Notes: a model not told the origin generated them from the sequence alone. A stretch of DNA of 64,000 bases from CAVRXZ01 sp963773035 (GCA_963773035.1 CAVYZX010000002.1:62001-126000); one strand, 5' to 3'; shown: positions 17,623 through 28,492, numbered from the stretch's first letter. Numbers and translations: made by a program.

Positions 17623-17901
17623 TTAGGGACTTTTCGGCAGCAGCTTCTCGACTTCGGTGTGCGGACGAGGGATGACGTGCACCGATACCAACTCACCAAC
17701 GCGCCGGGCAGCCGCTGCGCCAGCGTCGGTCGCAGCCTTCACGGCGCCGACGTCTCCACGGACGAGCACGGTGACATAGCCAGCACCGATGTATTCCTTG
17801 CCGACGAGTACGACGTTGGCGGTTTTCACCATCGCATCGGCGGCCTCGATCGAGCCGATCAAGCCTTTCGTTTCGACCATTCCCAACGCTTCCTGGGCCA
17901 T
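17623..17901 (-). CDS. Bacterial microcompartment BMC-H shell protein (PduA/EutM-like)
   Basis: A 92-residue single BMC domain: EALGMVETKGLIGSIEAADA, then a pore region EYIGAGYVTVLVRGDVGAV and a tail VHVIPRPHTEVEKLLP. Relatives form hexamers that tile the flat shell facets. The pore loop reads I-G-A-G where GGG-like loops are usual, which may alter pore chemistry. It is the first gene of a two-gene operon with the aldehyde dehydrogenase. No pentameric BMC-P, trimeric BMC-T, alcohol dehydrogenase, phosphotransacylase or signature enzyme is nearby, so other shell parts must be elsewhere if a compartment is made. Confidence 0.95.
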   Translation of the reverse strand: MAQEALGMVETKGLIGSIEAADAMVKTANVVLVGKEYIGAGYVTVLVRGDVGAVKAATDAGAAAARRVGELVSVHVIPRPHTEVEKLLPKSP

Positions 17902-18097
17902 AAGCAGCGTACCGTCTCCGTTTCAGCGCTCAGCTTGCGCGAACCAAACGGTTCTTCCCGCAGCCTTTGAGCTGATCGCCGGGAACTTACGGCTGCAAGC
18001 TGATTCGAGCCGAACTCTAACAGATTGCCGGAGAGGGTCGCAATGCGATTACGATCGCCAATCGCGCGTCAACATCAGGTTGGCCGGACCGGAACCC

Positions 18098-19495
18098 ATG
18101 CGGGTGTTTCGCTTCTTGACGATCGCCGTATTTGCGGCCGCGACGCTGCCTCGCCTGGCCCAGCGCGGCATGTTTGTCGACGGCGTGACCTACGCTTCGA
18201 TTGCGAGAAACCTTGCGGAAGGTCGCGGCACGTTCTGGACTCCTTTTTATACCGACACCCTTTATCCGCAATTCCACCAGCACCCGGCCTTGGGGCTGTG
18301 GTTGCAGTCGTTGTGGTTCCGGGCGCTTGGCGACCATCTGATCGTCGAACGCGCATATTCACTCACCGCGGCGGCAATCACGGCGCTGCTGATCGCAGCG
18401 ATCTGGCGTGTAACCGCCAGTGAATCCGGCGGACGAGAGCACGACTGGCTGCCTGTCGCGTTCTGGATTCTGGTTCCTGTCGTCTCGTGGTCAATAGTGG
18501 GCAACATGCTCGAAACAACCGTCTCGCTCTTTACAACCGCCGCCGTGTTCGCCGCAATCGCATCCGGGCGGGCCGAGACGCTGCTCGCGTCATTGACGTG
18601 GTCCGCCGTCTCCGGCTTGTGCGTCGTCGCAGCCGTGGGGACGAAGGGACCCGTCGGTCTATTCCCACTCTCAGCGCCTATCCTTCTTTCAAGCATTCGA
18701 AGTCGACATCGCGTCTGGACCGTTCTTGCCCCGCAGTGGGCGACTACGGCCCTGGCGGCAGCGATCGTCTGGAGCTTCGATGAATCGCGGGCCAGCGTCC
18801 TCGCGTATTTGAGCGCGCAACTCTTACCGGCTGTAGGCAGTCGACGGGAGCTGACACCGGATTCATTCCTGATAGCGAAGATGCTTCTTCAAGGTGTATG
18901 GCTGCCGATGTCGATCTTTGCCGCGATACTGTTTGCGGCGGCGAGGGGGGTCGCGCCGGTTCCGCGAACCCTGTGGGCTCAGGCCCTCTCTTTTCTCATG
19001 CTCGGCCTCGCCGGGACGCTGCCAATTCTGATCAGCACGAAGCAAATGGGCCACTACCTGGTTCCAGCCGTACCGCTTCACGCGCTGGCGGCGTCATGTC
19101 TGGTCTTTCCAACGGTGGCGCCGACCGCCGAAAAATTCAGTCGTGCTCGCCGGCACGCCCTCAACATCGTTGGCCTCACAATTGTGGCTGGAACGATCGG
19201 CGCCTCGTTCGTCCCGGCTCTCGAACGGGATGGAAAGCGCCTCGCCAATCTCAGCACGATGGCTTCATCGGTTCCTCGCTCAGCGGTGGTCGGGATCTGC
19301 GAAAGTTCGAGTGACGACTGGGGCCTTCATGCGTGGTTCGAGCGCCTCTTTCTCGTCAGCCTCGATCCCGCCGACGGGCGCCGACGCCAATGGTTTCTGA
19401 AAAGCGCGCCGCCTCTAAACGACTGCCCACCGTCGCGGTGCGCGGAGATCACCGATTCGAGCCAAGAGCTCGTGTTCATGAAATGCCCGCAGTAG
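18098..19495 (+). CDS. ArnT/GT39-83-like multi-pass membrane glycosyltransferase
   Basis: About 465 residues from ATG 18098, chosen because MRVFRFLTIAVFAAATLP begins the first transmembrane helix; the frame is open further upstream but that part overlaps the BMC region. The first loop has the GT-C pattern GMFVDGVTYASIARNLAEG and FHQHPALGLWLQSLW, as in lipid-linked sugar transferases of the ArnT/PMT superfamily. About nine to ten hydrophobic helices follow, then a soluble tail with several cysteines. It should transfer a sugar from a polyprenyl carrier on the outer face of the inner membrane. The acceptor is unknown. Confidence 0.8.
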   Translation: MRVFRFLTIAVFAAATLPRLAQRGMFVDGVTYASIARNLAEGRGTFWTPFYTDTLYPQFHQHPALGLWLQSLWFRALGDHLIVERAYSLTAAAITALLIAAIWRVTASESGGREHDWLPVAFWILVPVVSWSIVGNMLETTVSLFTTAAVFAAIASGRAETLLASLTWSAVSGLCVVAAVGTKGPVGLFPLSAPILLSSIRSRHRVWTVLAPQWATTALAAAIVWSFDESRASVLAYLSAQLLPAVGSRRELTPDSFLIAKMLLQGVWLPMSIFAAILFAAARGVAPVPRTLWAQALSFLMLGLAGTLPILISTKQMGHYLVPAVPLHALAASCLVFPTVAPTAEKFSRARRHALNIVGLTIVAGTIGASFVPALERDGKRLANLSTMASSVPRSAVVGICESSSDDWGLHAWFERLFLVSLDPADGRRRQWFLKSAPPLNDCPPSRCAEITDSSQELVFMKCPQ

Positions 19496-19532
19496 TCGTT
19501 GGTCGTTCGTCGTTCGTCGTTGGTCGTTCGTC
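19495..19532. repeat. Heptamer tandem repeat GTCGTT(G/C), about 5.4 copies
   Basis: Five consecutive copies of GTCGTTG or GTCGTTC begin on the last base of the glycosyltransferase stop codon. A near-perfect inverted copy (GACCAACGACGAACGACC, 19589-19606) lies about 60 bases downstream, so transcripts could fold into a long hairpin of about 17 pairs. It may act as a terminator-like structure or be a mobile-repeat remnant. Confidence 0.75.
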
Positions 19533-19617
19533 TGTCGGTGTTTGCCGCTGGTCAACTCGTGCATTGGGTATTGCGAACAACGACTAAGGACCAACGACGA
19601 ACGACCAAGTGTCACCG

Positions 19618-19623
19618 TATAAT
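19618..19623 (+). promoter_or_regulatory. Possible -10 box (TATAAT) upstream of the lipoprotein gene
   Basis: A perfect TATAAT stands 30 bases before the ATG at 19653. The hexamer 17 bases upstream is CGACGA, so there is no recognisable -35 box, and it lies just past the inverted repeat. It is a weak candidate. Confidence 0.3.
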
Positions 19624-19652
19624 AGGTGCCTCCTCCGATAGGTGCCCGTGCC

Positions 19653-20540
19653 ATGAAAATGATTGCCAGAATTGTCCTTGCCGTGGCGATAGCCGCGTCC
19701 GTGTCGGCGTGTCGGCAGAAAGCGCTGGTTGATCCGCCGCTCGCAAAGCCGACCATTACGTTGAGCCACGACGCGGCACCGCTCGGCAGCCCCATTGAAA
19801 TTACGTACGCGTTCGAGGTCGCCGCAAGTCCTCCGTCGATCAAAGAGAACTACAAGGTGTTCGTTCACGTTCTCGACAGCGACGATGACTTGATGTGGAC
19901 CGACGATCACGATCCGCCCGTACCTACGACGCAATGGAAGCCAGGGCAGAAGGTCGAGTACACCCGGACGGTGTTCATTCCGCTCTATCCCTACGTCGGC
20001 GAGGCTGTAATTCGTCTGGGCCTGTATTCCGGCGGCACACAGAAGCGCGTGGCGCTTTCGGGCGACACCATCGGCCAGCACGAGTACCGCGTCGGCAAGA
20101 TTCAACTCCTCCCGCAGACCGAAAACGTATTCACCGCCTTCAAGGACGGCTGGCATCAGCCGGAAACACCGGTGAACGACGCCCACATCGAGTGGCAGTG
20201 GACGAAAAAGAAAGACGCAGTTCTGGCGTTCAGGAACCCGAAGAAGGACAGCCTGTTCTATTTCGAAGTGGACAACCCCAGTAGGACCTTTCCAGAGGGG
20301 CAGCATGTCCAGGTCAAGCTGCGAGACAAGGTCCTCGACGATTTCACGTTGCGGCCCGAACAGATGGTCTTGCACAAGATTCCGCTGGCGGTGGCGCAGA
20401 TGGGCTCCGACGAGATGATCGAATTGACCATTTCGGTCGATAAGACTTTCGTGCCGGCTCTCGTGGACGGGGCCAACAGCAAGGATGGCCGCGAGCTGGG
20501 AATCAGGGTCTTTCACGCGTTCATTCAACCGGGCAAGTAG
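19653..20540 (+). CDS. Predicted lipoprotein of unknown function
   Basis: About 295 residues from ATG 19653, chosen because it gives a lipoprotein signal MKMIARIVLAVAIAASVSAC with lipobox VSAC. The body is predicted mostly beta: an N-terminal Ig-like half (about 30-140; ITYAFEVAASPPSIKENYKV, then LYPYVGEAVIRLGLYSGG) and a C-terminal half (about 170-295) reminiscent of a sugar-binding or jelly-roll domain. No enzyme motif is visible. It follows a membrane glycosyltransferase gene and stands 11 bases before a lytic transglycosylase, so an envelope or polysaccharide role is plausible but inferred only from position. Confidence 0.75.
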   Translation: MKMIARIVLAVAIAASVSACRQKALVDPPLAKPTITLSHDAAPLGSPIEITYAFEVAASPPSIKENYKVFVHVLDSDDDLMWTDDHDPPVPTTQWKPGQKVEYTRTVFIPLYPYVGEAVIRLGLYSGGTQKRVALSGDTIGQHEYRVGKIQLLPQTENVFTAFKDGWHQPETPVNDAHIEWQWTKKKDAVLAFRNPKKDSLFYFEVDNPSRTFPEGQHVQVKLRDKVLDDFTLRPEQMVLHKIPLAVAQMGSDEMIELTISVDKTFVPALVDGANSKDGRELGIRVFHAFIQPGK

Positions 20541-20551
20541 AGCTGACCTGC

Positions 20552-21202
20552 ATGAGACGACTTTTGATCCGCGCAGGAGTTGTCGGAGCGATATGGACGG
20601 GCTCGCTCGCCGTTGCCGCCACGCCGGCTTACGCAGAGCTCGTGTTTTTCGCGAACGGTCGAAGCTTGTCTGTGAAGAACTACCGCCTGGAGGGCGAGCA
20701 GCTAATCCTTACCTTGCGAGGTGGCGGGGAGGTGACCTGCGATCGCTCGGTCATTGTCCGTATCGAACCAGATGAAGTGCCGTATCCCGAACCGGCAACC
20801 GCGGCAGGGACTTCGAGGCGGCCGCTGACTTCCGTGCTTTACGACGAGATCATCGAAAAGGCCGCAGCCGCTGAAGGTGTGTCACCTCAGCTCGTCAGAG
20901 CCGTGATTCAGGTCGAATCGGGATATCAGGCTCGCGCACGGTCCCGAAAAGGCGCCATGGGACTGATGCAGTTGATGCCCGAAACCGCGCGGCTGTACGA
21001 CGTGGTCGACCCGTACGAGCCGCGATCCAATATCCAGGCCGGCGTCAAACACCTGAAATGGCTGCTCGCCCGTTTCGAGCTTCCGCTCGCGCTCGCCGCC
21101 TACAACGCTGGCGAAGCGGCCGTTCGGCGTTTCGGCGGCTTACCTCCATATCCCGAAACGCGTGACTACGTCTCGCGAGTCCTCGCGCTGCTCGGAAGTT
21201 AA
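20552..21202 (+). CDS. Small lytic transglycosylase (SLT domain)
   Basis: A 216-residue protein with an N-terminal signal peptide (cleavage near ATPAYA). A short beta domain (about 30-85, LVFFANGRSLSVKNYRLEG) precedes the SLT domain with catalytic Glu in LVRAVIQVESGYQARA, then GAMGLMQLMPETAR and AYNAGEAAVRRFGGLPPYPET. It should cleave glycan strands in the periplasm with 1,6-anhydro product formation, as in Slt70-type enzymes. The gene is 11 bases after the lipoprotein and probably shares its transcript. Confidence 0.92.
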   Translation: MRRLLIRAGVVGAIWTGSLAVAATPAYAELVFFANGRSLSVKNYRLEGEQLILTLRGGGEVTCDRSVIVRIEPDEVPYPEPATAAGTSRRPLTSVLYDEIIEKAAAAEGVSPQLVRAVIQVESGYQARARSRKGAMGLMQLMPETARLYDVVDPYEPRSNIQAGVKHLKWLLARFELPLALAAYNAGEAAVRRFGGLPPYPETRDYVSRVLALLGS

Positions 21203-21210
21203 GGCGTCTC

Positions 21211-22623
21211 TCATTTCGGGGGAGCGGCGTCGGACACGAGCTCGACAACTCCCGACTTCAACTCGAGCGCGACATCTGCCGCGGGCGGAGGTCCGATGCC
21301 GGCCAGGTCCGCACCGGTGGGCGGAGGAACCATCCACGCTCGCACACGAGGGTTGATCACCAGGTCGACGGCATCCTGAAGCATCGTCCCGAAGGCATCG
21401 TTGAGCGACGGTCGAGCGGCTCGATCGTCCTTGATCACAAGGAGAGTCCGACCGCGTGAGGCTGGCGCCGCACGCTCGATGGCGGTCAAAGTCGTGCGGG
21501 ACAACTCGGCCTCTGAGACCAACCGACTGTTTCGACCTCGATAAACGGGCAACAAGAGGAAGAGCAGAATCAAGCCCGTCACGACCGTGGGAGGTCGGCG
21601 ACTGACCGGCATCTCCCGCCAGATGGCGGCCGCAAACGTTGTGGCCATGACCGCCACGCCGACCGACGGCAGACAGACATACAAGCTCGAGCGGACTGGC
21701 AAGAAGATGGTGAGTGCAAAGCCGCCGACCAGCCAGAGCACCCCCAACAAAATAGATGAACGGTCCGCGGGAAAAAAGCGCAAGCGGCGCCTGCCGGTGG
21801 CAAATCCAGCGAGCAGCAACACAGTCGCCACGCTGAACGTCATCGATCGATCTGCGTACGCCAAAAAGTTGGACAGAAGGCGATCAGGCGTGAAGCTCAA
21901 TTGGTAGTAGGGCGGGGCGGTGGCCGGCGTGAAGGCTCCCGAGCTCATCCGAAGCAAGAGATATACGAGTAACGGAATAAACAGCGCGACCAGGGATGGC
22001 GCCAGACGTCGGTTCTGTCGGTCCGGGCGCTCTTCCCATCGGTCGGCGATTGCCGACCAGACCAGTAGCACGCCAGGAATAGCAAGGCCTTCCTCCTTCG
22101 AGAGCGTCGCCAGGAAGAGGAAACCCGAAGCCAAGCCGTACCGCCCTCTCACAAAGTGCGCCGCACCCAGGACCGCAAACAGCGTGACCAGCAAGGCCGT
22201 CCTGCCGCTAATCCACAAGACGGCAGCGTTGATTCCGTGGAAGTTGAAGGCCCAAAGGGCGGCGCAAAGCAGTGCGGCGGGCCGGGAGAACGACAACGCC
22301 TGAGCCAACAGGACTATCGCAAGACAACAGCCGAACAGAAGTGCGACGTTGACGAGACCGTAGCCAAGCGGGTCCAGGCCCGAAACAGATCGATTCAATG
22401 CAAATGAAACGGACACGAGCGGCCGAAAAAAGCCTGTAGGGGCTTGAAACAACCGTGAAACATCCGCAGCCGACTCGAAGTGGCTCCGGGCGATCCACAC
22501 GAAATCATCCTTGACGAATCCATGGCCGACGCTTGGAACGTAGATCGACGCGAGTGCCGTCGCGAGAAGCGCCGAAAGGACCTCCGTGCGTTCTGTCAGT
22601 TGCCCGATGACGCGGTGGGCCAA
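21211..22623 (-). CDS. Multi-pass membrane protein, GT-C glycosyltransferase-like
   Basis: A 470-residue integral membrane protein with about ten hydrophobic helices. The first loop after helix 1 holds an acidic pair (GHGFVKDDFVWIARS), the position where GT-C enzymes bind metal and lipid-phosphate sugar. It resembles the bacterial TMTC/PMT-like 'DUF' membrane proteins of Acidobacteriota. The C-terminal 90 residues are soluble and Pro-rich. It converges on the lytic transglycosylase gene with an 8-base gap. The enzyme class is an inference from topology and the DD motif. Confidence 0.72.
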   Translation of the reverse strand: MAHRVIGQLTERTEVLSALLATALASIYVPSVGHGFVKDDFVWIARSHFESAADVSRLFQAPTGFFRPLVSVSFALNRSVSGLDPLGYGLVNVALLFGCCLAIVLLAQALSFSRPAALLCAALWAFNFHGINAAVLWISGRTALLVTLFAVLGAAHFVRGRYGLASGFLFLATLSKEEGLAIPGVLLVWSAIADRWEERPDRQNRRLAPSLVALFIPLLVYLLLRMSSGAFTPATAPPYYQLSFTPDRLLSNFLAYADRSMTFSVATVLLLAGFATGRRRLRFFPADRSSILLGVLWLVGGFALTIFLPVRSSLYVCLPSVGVAVMATTFAAAIWREMPVSRRPPTVVTGLILLFLLLPVYRGRNSRLVSEAELSRTTLTAIERAAPASRGRTLLVIKDDRAARPSLNDAFGTMLQDAVDLVINPRVRAWMVPPPTGADLAGIGPPPAADVALELKSGVVELVSDAAPPK

Positions 22624-22699
22624 GCTTTTCTCACCTTCTCACGGTCTAACAGTATTGCGCGTTGCCGCGGGCCAATCTTCGGTGCACGAGAATCCTTGC

Positions 22700-22705
22700 T
22701 ATAAT
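22700..22705 (+). promoter_or_regulatory. Possible -10 box (TATAAT) for the secretion/pilus operon
   Basis: A perfect TATAAT lies 81 bases upstream of the gspF start, in the divergent gap with the membrane protein gene. The hexamer 17 bases upstream (CTTCGG) is a poor -35. It is the best candidate in the gap for the 11-gene operon that follows. Confidence 0.4.
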
Positions 22706-22785
22706 CCATGCCGATAATGTCCATATTGACAATCCCTTGCAGCCGATCGGGCGTTCGCTCGGCGCACGGCATGGGTGCCTGAGCC

Positions 22786-24000
22786 GTGGAATTTCGCTGC
22801 CGGCTCGCGTCCGCCAACGGAGAAATCGTCGAAGGGGTGTACGTAGCCGAGAGCGAGACGCGGTTGCGTCAGGAGCTCGAGGACAAGGGACTCTTCGTCC
22901 TTTCACTGCACCCCAAGCGGGCCATCGGGGGCGTCTCATTCGAGCTCCCTCGCCGCAATAAACTCAACACCCGCGAGTTTCTCGTCTTCAATCAGGAGCT
23001 GGCGACACTTCTGAAAGCCGGCATGCCTCTGGTTCAATCGCTGGACCTACTTCGGCGGCGGGTGGAATCGCCGGTGTTCCGCACGGTCCTGGACGACGTA
23101 TACGAGAAGGTCCGCGCCGGCACGGCGATGTCGGACGCGTTTGCGGCGCACACCGCGTTGGTGAGCCGCGTCTATACCGCCTCGCTCCTGGCCGGCGAAC
23201 GCAGCGGGAACCTCGATGCGGTTCTCCGGCGTTATGTCGAGTATTCGAAAATCCTCGCGACCATCAAACGGAAAACGCTCTCGGCGCTCATTTACCCCGC
23301 CGTCCTGACGACGTTGTCCTTCGCCGTAGTTTCGATCATCGTTTTGCGAGTCGTGCCTCAATTCGGCGACTTCTATGCGTCCTTCGGCAAACAGGAGCTG
23401 CCGTTTGCGACGCGAGTCATCATGGGCATCTCCGAGCTCATCAGAACGAGATTCCTGTTGCTCGTCACGACGGTCGGCGCTGCGCTGGCTCTGTTTGTCG
23501 TGTGGACTCGGCAGCCGGGTCAACGAACGCGCCTGCATCGCGCTCTCCTCGGAGTGCCGATGCTCGGGCAGGTGGCGCGCAAGTTCGCCACATCGCAGAT
23601 GTCACGGACGCTGGCCACACTGCTCGGTGGCGGATTGCCGCTCGTCAACGCACTCGACATTGCATCCAATGCGATCGGCAATCAATTCATGGCGAAGCAG
23701 CTGGAAATCGCCGGCGCCCGCGTACGCGAAGGCCAGTCGTTTGCCGCCGCGCTCGAAGCACGGGGCGCATTTCCTGAAGTCGCCATCAAGATGGCCGAGG
23801 TGGGGGAGTCCACCGGCGCCCTTCAGGACATGCTCAACACCGTCGCCGACTTCTACGACGAGGAAATCTCTACGACAATGGAGCGGTTCGTCACCCTCGT
23901 CGAGCCAGTCCTGCTGGTCATCATGGGCATCGTGATTGCGGGCTTGCTCCTGGCGTTGTACCTGCCGATTATCCAGCTGAGCTCAGTTGTCGGACAGTGA
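22786..24000 (+). CDS. gspF: Type II secretion / type IV pilus inner-membrane platform protein (GspF/PilC)
   Basis: A 404-residue protein starting at GTG. Two T2SSF domains are present: the first at about 70-195 (REFLVFNQELATLLKAGMPL, YTASLLAGERSGNLDAVL) and the second at about 270-395 (SQMSRTLATLLGGGLPLVNA, KMAEVGESTGALQDMLNTVA). Three transmembrane segments fit the family (about 170-190, 220-240, 375-395). A short N-terminal domain (FRCRLASANGEIVEGVYVAE) is typical. It opens the operon and interacts with the ATPase encoded next, 50 bases away. Confidence 0.93.
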   Translation: MEFRCRLASANGEIVEGVYVAESETRLRQELEDKGLFVLSLHPKRAIGGVSFELPRRNKLNTREFLVFNQELATLLKAGMPLVQSLDLLRRRVESPVFRTVLDDVYEKVRAGTAMSDAFAAHTALVSRVYTASLLAGERSGNLDAVLRRYVEYSKILATIKRKTLSALIYPAVLTTLSFAVVSIIVLRVVPQFGDFYASFGKQELPFATRVIMGISELIRTRFLLLVTTVGAALALFVVWTRQPGQRTRLHRALLGVPMLGQVARKFATSQMSRTLATLLGGGLPLVNALDIASNAIGNQFMAKQLEIAGARVREGQSFAAALEARGAFPEVAIKMAEVGESTGALQDMLNTVADFYDEEISTTMERFVTLVEPVLLVIMGIVIAGLLLALYLPIIQLSSVVGQ

Positions 24001-24050
24001 TCGACCGATAAGTGAAAAAACGTATCTTATAGGGCCGGGTAGACAGGTTC

Positions 24051-25696
<1,646 letters not shown>

Positions 25697-25700
<4 letters not shown>

Positions 25701-26671
25701 ATATCCTGGCGCCACTGCGCGAGCCGTCTGCGCCATTGGTGGCGGTCGAAATGGCCGCGGACCGCGTGTCTGCCGCCAGTTTGGAACTCCGCGGCGGACG
25801 GCCCGTCATCGCGGCCTATGCGACCGAGCCGCTGCCGGACGGGGCGCTCGTGCCGTCGCTGACGACCGCGAATATCCACAATCGCGCGGCCGTACTGGGG
25901 GCGCTCGGCCATGTGTTCGACCGGATCGGCGGCCGGCCTCGGCGCGTCGGCCTGGTCATCCCGGATCCCGTCGCCAAGGTATCGTTGGTCCGCTTCGAGC
26001 ACGTGCCCGCGCGCCAACAGGATCTGGATGGGCTGATCCGGTGGCAGGTGAAGAAAGCCTCGCCCTTCGCCATCGACGACGCACAAGTCGGCTATACGGC
26101 GGGTCAGCGGGCGATCGACGGTCAGGAGTTCATCGTAACGGTCGCGAAACGGGATATCGTGCATGAGTACGAGGAATTGTGCGGCGAGGTCGGAGCGCAC
26201 GCTGGACTCGTCGACCTGGCAACCTTCAACGTCATCAACGCGATCCTGGCAGGGCGCTCGTTGGCTCATGCGGCCGACTGGTTGATCGTGAACGTGACGG
26301 CCGACTACGCTTCTATCGCGATCCTGAGGGGCGACGACCTGATCTTTTTTCGCAATCGCAGTTCTGAAACAGAAGGGACGTTGAGCGATTTGGTGCACCA
26401 GACGGCCATGTACTACGAGGATCGCTTATCGGGTCGAGGCTTCGAGCGCGTCCTCCTTGCGGGAATTGCCGCCGATGGCCGTGCGCAGGCCAGCGACTTG
26501 GAACAGGCGCGCCGGAGCCTGGCGGAAAGACTGAACACCACAGTCGAGACCGTGGATCCGCGCGCCGCGGCCTCGCTGACGGATCGTATTTCGGCGGCGC
26601 CTTCTTTGCTCGACGCACTGGCGCCACTGGCTGGCATGCTCGTTCGCGAGCTGGGAATCAAGGTCGGATAG
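25697..26671 (+). CDS. pilM: PilM-like actin-fold assembly protein
   Basis: A 324-residue cytoplasmic protein with the PilM layout: an N-terminal actin-like strand pair (PLVAVEMAADRVSAASLELR), the segment VGLVIPDPVAKVSLVRFEHV, the 1B-type region DLDGLIRWQVKKASPFAIDD, and a C-terminal ATP-binding-like half (DWLIVNVTADYASIAIL, VLLAGIAADG). PilM binds the N-terminus of PilN and links the ATPase to the inner-membrane ring. GspL's cytoplasmic domain is the T2SS equivalent, but separate PilM and PilN here follow the pilus arrangement. Confidence 0.82.
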
Positions 26672-26681
26672 GAACGTTCAC

Positions 26682-27266
26682 ATGCTGCGGACCAACCTCG
26701 CCACGCGTCCCTTCTACAACGAAGGAGCCGTTCGGCTCGTCCTGCTTGGTCTCGGCCTCGTGGTCGTTGCAGCGACGTTGTTCAACGTGGCGAGGGTCAT
26801 TCAGCTCTCACGACGGGACACGCAGCTCGTGACACAGGCTTCTCGAGACGAGGCGAGGGCGACCGAGCTTCGGGCTGCAGCCGCTCGGCTCCGCGGAACC
26901 GTGGATCCCAAGACGATTGAGCGCGCCTCGACCGAAGCCCGTCAGGCCAACAGCTTGATCGACCGCCGTGTCTTTTCCTGGACGGACCTTTTCAATCGCT
27001 TTGAAACGACGCTTCCCGACGATGTCCGGATCACGATGATCCGGCCGAAAGTCGACGCCCGACGGGGAATCATGCTGACCGTGGTTGTCTCTGCCCGTGC
27101 GCGCGAAGACGTCAATCAGTTCATCGAGAACCTCGAGGGAACCGGGTCCTTCCGGGAGCTCCTCGCGCACGAGGACCATCTCGACGATCAGGGTCAGCTC
27201 GAAGCCACGCTCGAAACCGTCTACATACCGGACGCCGTGCCGCTTCTCAAGGAGAGCGGACGATGA
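26682..27266 (+). CDS. pilN: PilN-like inner-membrane assembly protein
   Basis: A 194-residue bitopic protein. The N-terminus MLRTNLATRPFYNEGAVRLV is the PilN-type cytoplasmic hook; residues about 17-37 form one transmembrane helix, then a coiled-coil (about 40-90) and a ferredoxin-like periplasmic domain (about 105-180, VRITMIRPKVDARRGIMLTV). It starts 10 bases after pilM and overlaps pilO by an ATGA junction. Confidence 0.82.
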   Translation: MLRTNLATRPFYNEGAVRLVLLGLGLVVVAATLFNVARVIQLSRRDTQLVTQASRDEARATELRAAAARLRGTVDPKTIERASTEARQANSLIDRRVFSWTDLFNRFETTLPDDVRITMIRPKVDARRGIMLTVVVSARAREDVNQFIENLEGTGSFRELLAHEDHLDDQGQLEATLETVYIPDAVPLLKESGR

Positions 27267-27838
27267 TGCCGGTGAAACGGATCTTGATGGAGAAGCGCTT
27301 CCTGGCGCTTCCGCTGGTGCTGGGGCTTCTCGCGAATATTTTCGTCTACATTTTGGTTGTGTATCCCCTGGGCGTGAAATCGGCAGGAGCACGCGAACGA
27401 GCCGACGCGGCTGCGGTGGCGCTCAAGGCCGCCGAACAGGAGTCGACCGCCGCTCGCGAGTTGGTGGCGGGAAAGGCGCGAGCCGATGAGGAACTGGTGA
27501 CGTTTTACGACAAGGTCGTTCCGGCGAACCTCACGGCGGCGCGTCGAATCACGTACGCGCGGCTGCCGGAATTGGCGCGCCGCTCGAGCGTCCGTTACGA
27601 GGCGGGGACGTTCGACACCGAGCGCGACACCAAGGATAACCGTCTGAACCGGCTGCGTATGCATTTGGTCTTACGAGGCGACTACGAGAACCTCCGACGT
27701 TTCATCTACGACGTCGAAACGTCGCAGGAGTTCGTCATCATCGACGACGTCACGCTTGTGCAACCGGATGCAGCCATGCCACTCACGCTGACGCTCGAAC
27801 TCTCGACTTACTACCGCATACAGGCCAATGGAACCTGA
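27263..27838 (+). CDS. pilO: PilO-like inner-membrane assembly protein
   Basis: A 191-residue bitopic protein with a transmembrane helix at about residues 15-33 (LALPLVLGLLANIFVYILVV), a coiled-coil at about 40-75 (ADAAAVALKAAEQESTAARE) and a ferredoxin-like domain at about 110-185 (LVLRGDYENLRRFIYDVETS). This is the GspM/PilO fold. The start overlaps the pilN stop (ATGA) and the end overlaps the next gene by 11 bases. Confidence 0.82.
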   Translation: MMPVKRILMEKRFLALPLVLGLLANIFVYILVVYPLGVKSAGARERADAAAVALKAAEQESTAARELVAGKARADEELVTFYDKVVPANLTAARRITYARLPELARRSSVRYEAGTFDTERDTKDNRLNRLRMHLVLRGDYENLRRFIYDVETSQEFVIIDDVTLVQPDAAMPLTLTLELSTYYRIQANGT

Positions 27839-28367
27839 GCGCCGGAAACAGATTCTCCTCATCGTGCTCGGGCTGATTCTGGCAGTTTTCGGTTACCGGG
27901 CCTGGTCCAGCCCGCCGGCGTCATCCGGAGCGCCCGCCGGCGTGGCGCGCACGGGCCAGACTGCCGGCCAACCATCGGCTGGGGCCGCGGCGACCTTCGA
28001 TGTGCATCTCCGGCAACTGCAGGAGAACCGCCGAGAACCCGTGGAAGGAACGCGCAATCTGTTCCGCTTCCGCCCGAAACCGCCTCCAACCGCAAGCTTG
28101 GCGTCGTCGGCTCCAGCGGTGCCCAGCGGTCCGCCTCAACCGCCACCGCTGCCGCCCATCACCTTGAAGTTCATTGGAGTCATCGAACGGCCGGAAAGAT
28201 CCGAAAAGATCGCTGTATTGCGCGACCCGACCGGCCATCTGTGGTCGGGCCACGAAGGAGCCATCATCGAGGGACGCTTTCGAATTCTGCGGATTGGCGC
28301 TGAATCAATCGAGCTGGCCTACCTGGACGGCCGCGGACGCCAAACGATTCGGCTCTCGGGAGCATGA
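27828..28367 (+). CDS. pilP: PilP/GspC-like periplasmic linker protein
   Basis: A 179-residue protein with an N-terminal membrane anchor (ILLIVLGLILAVFGYRAW), a Pro/Ala-rich disordered stretch (about 28-55 and 83-108) and a C-terminal beta domain of the PilP/GspC homology-region kind (ITLKFIGVIERPERSEKIAV, then SGHEGAIIEGRFRILRIGAE). There is no lipobox, so it is membrane-anchored like GspC and not a lipoprotein like classical PilP. It should connect the PilN/PilO ring to the secretin. Confidence 0.78.
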   Translation: MEPERRKQILLIVLGLILAVFGYRAWSSPPASSGAPAGVARTGQTAGQPSAGAAATFDVHLRQLQENRREPVEGTRNLFRFRPKPPPTASLASSAPAVPSGPPQPPPLPPITLKFIGVIERPERSEKIAVLRDPTGHLWSGHEGAIIEGRFRILRIGAESIELAYLDGRGRQTIRLSGA

Positions 28368-28492
28368 GCAAGACAAGTAGTCAGGCGCATGCGGCGGGGA
28401 ATGCGAAAGTCGTAAAGGGAGGGCCGCCGCAAGCGACCGGGCCGGGTGTGCGGCAAAGCCCCGCGTATAGACGTGCAGATTTGAGAGGTGTT

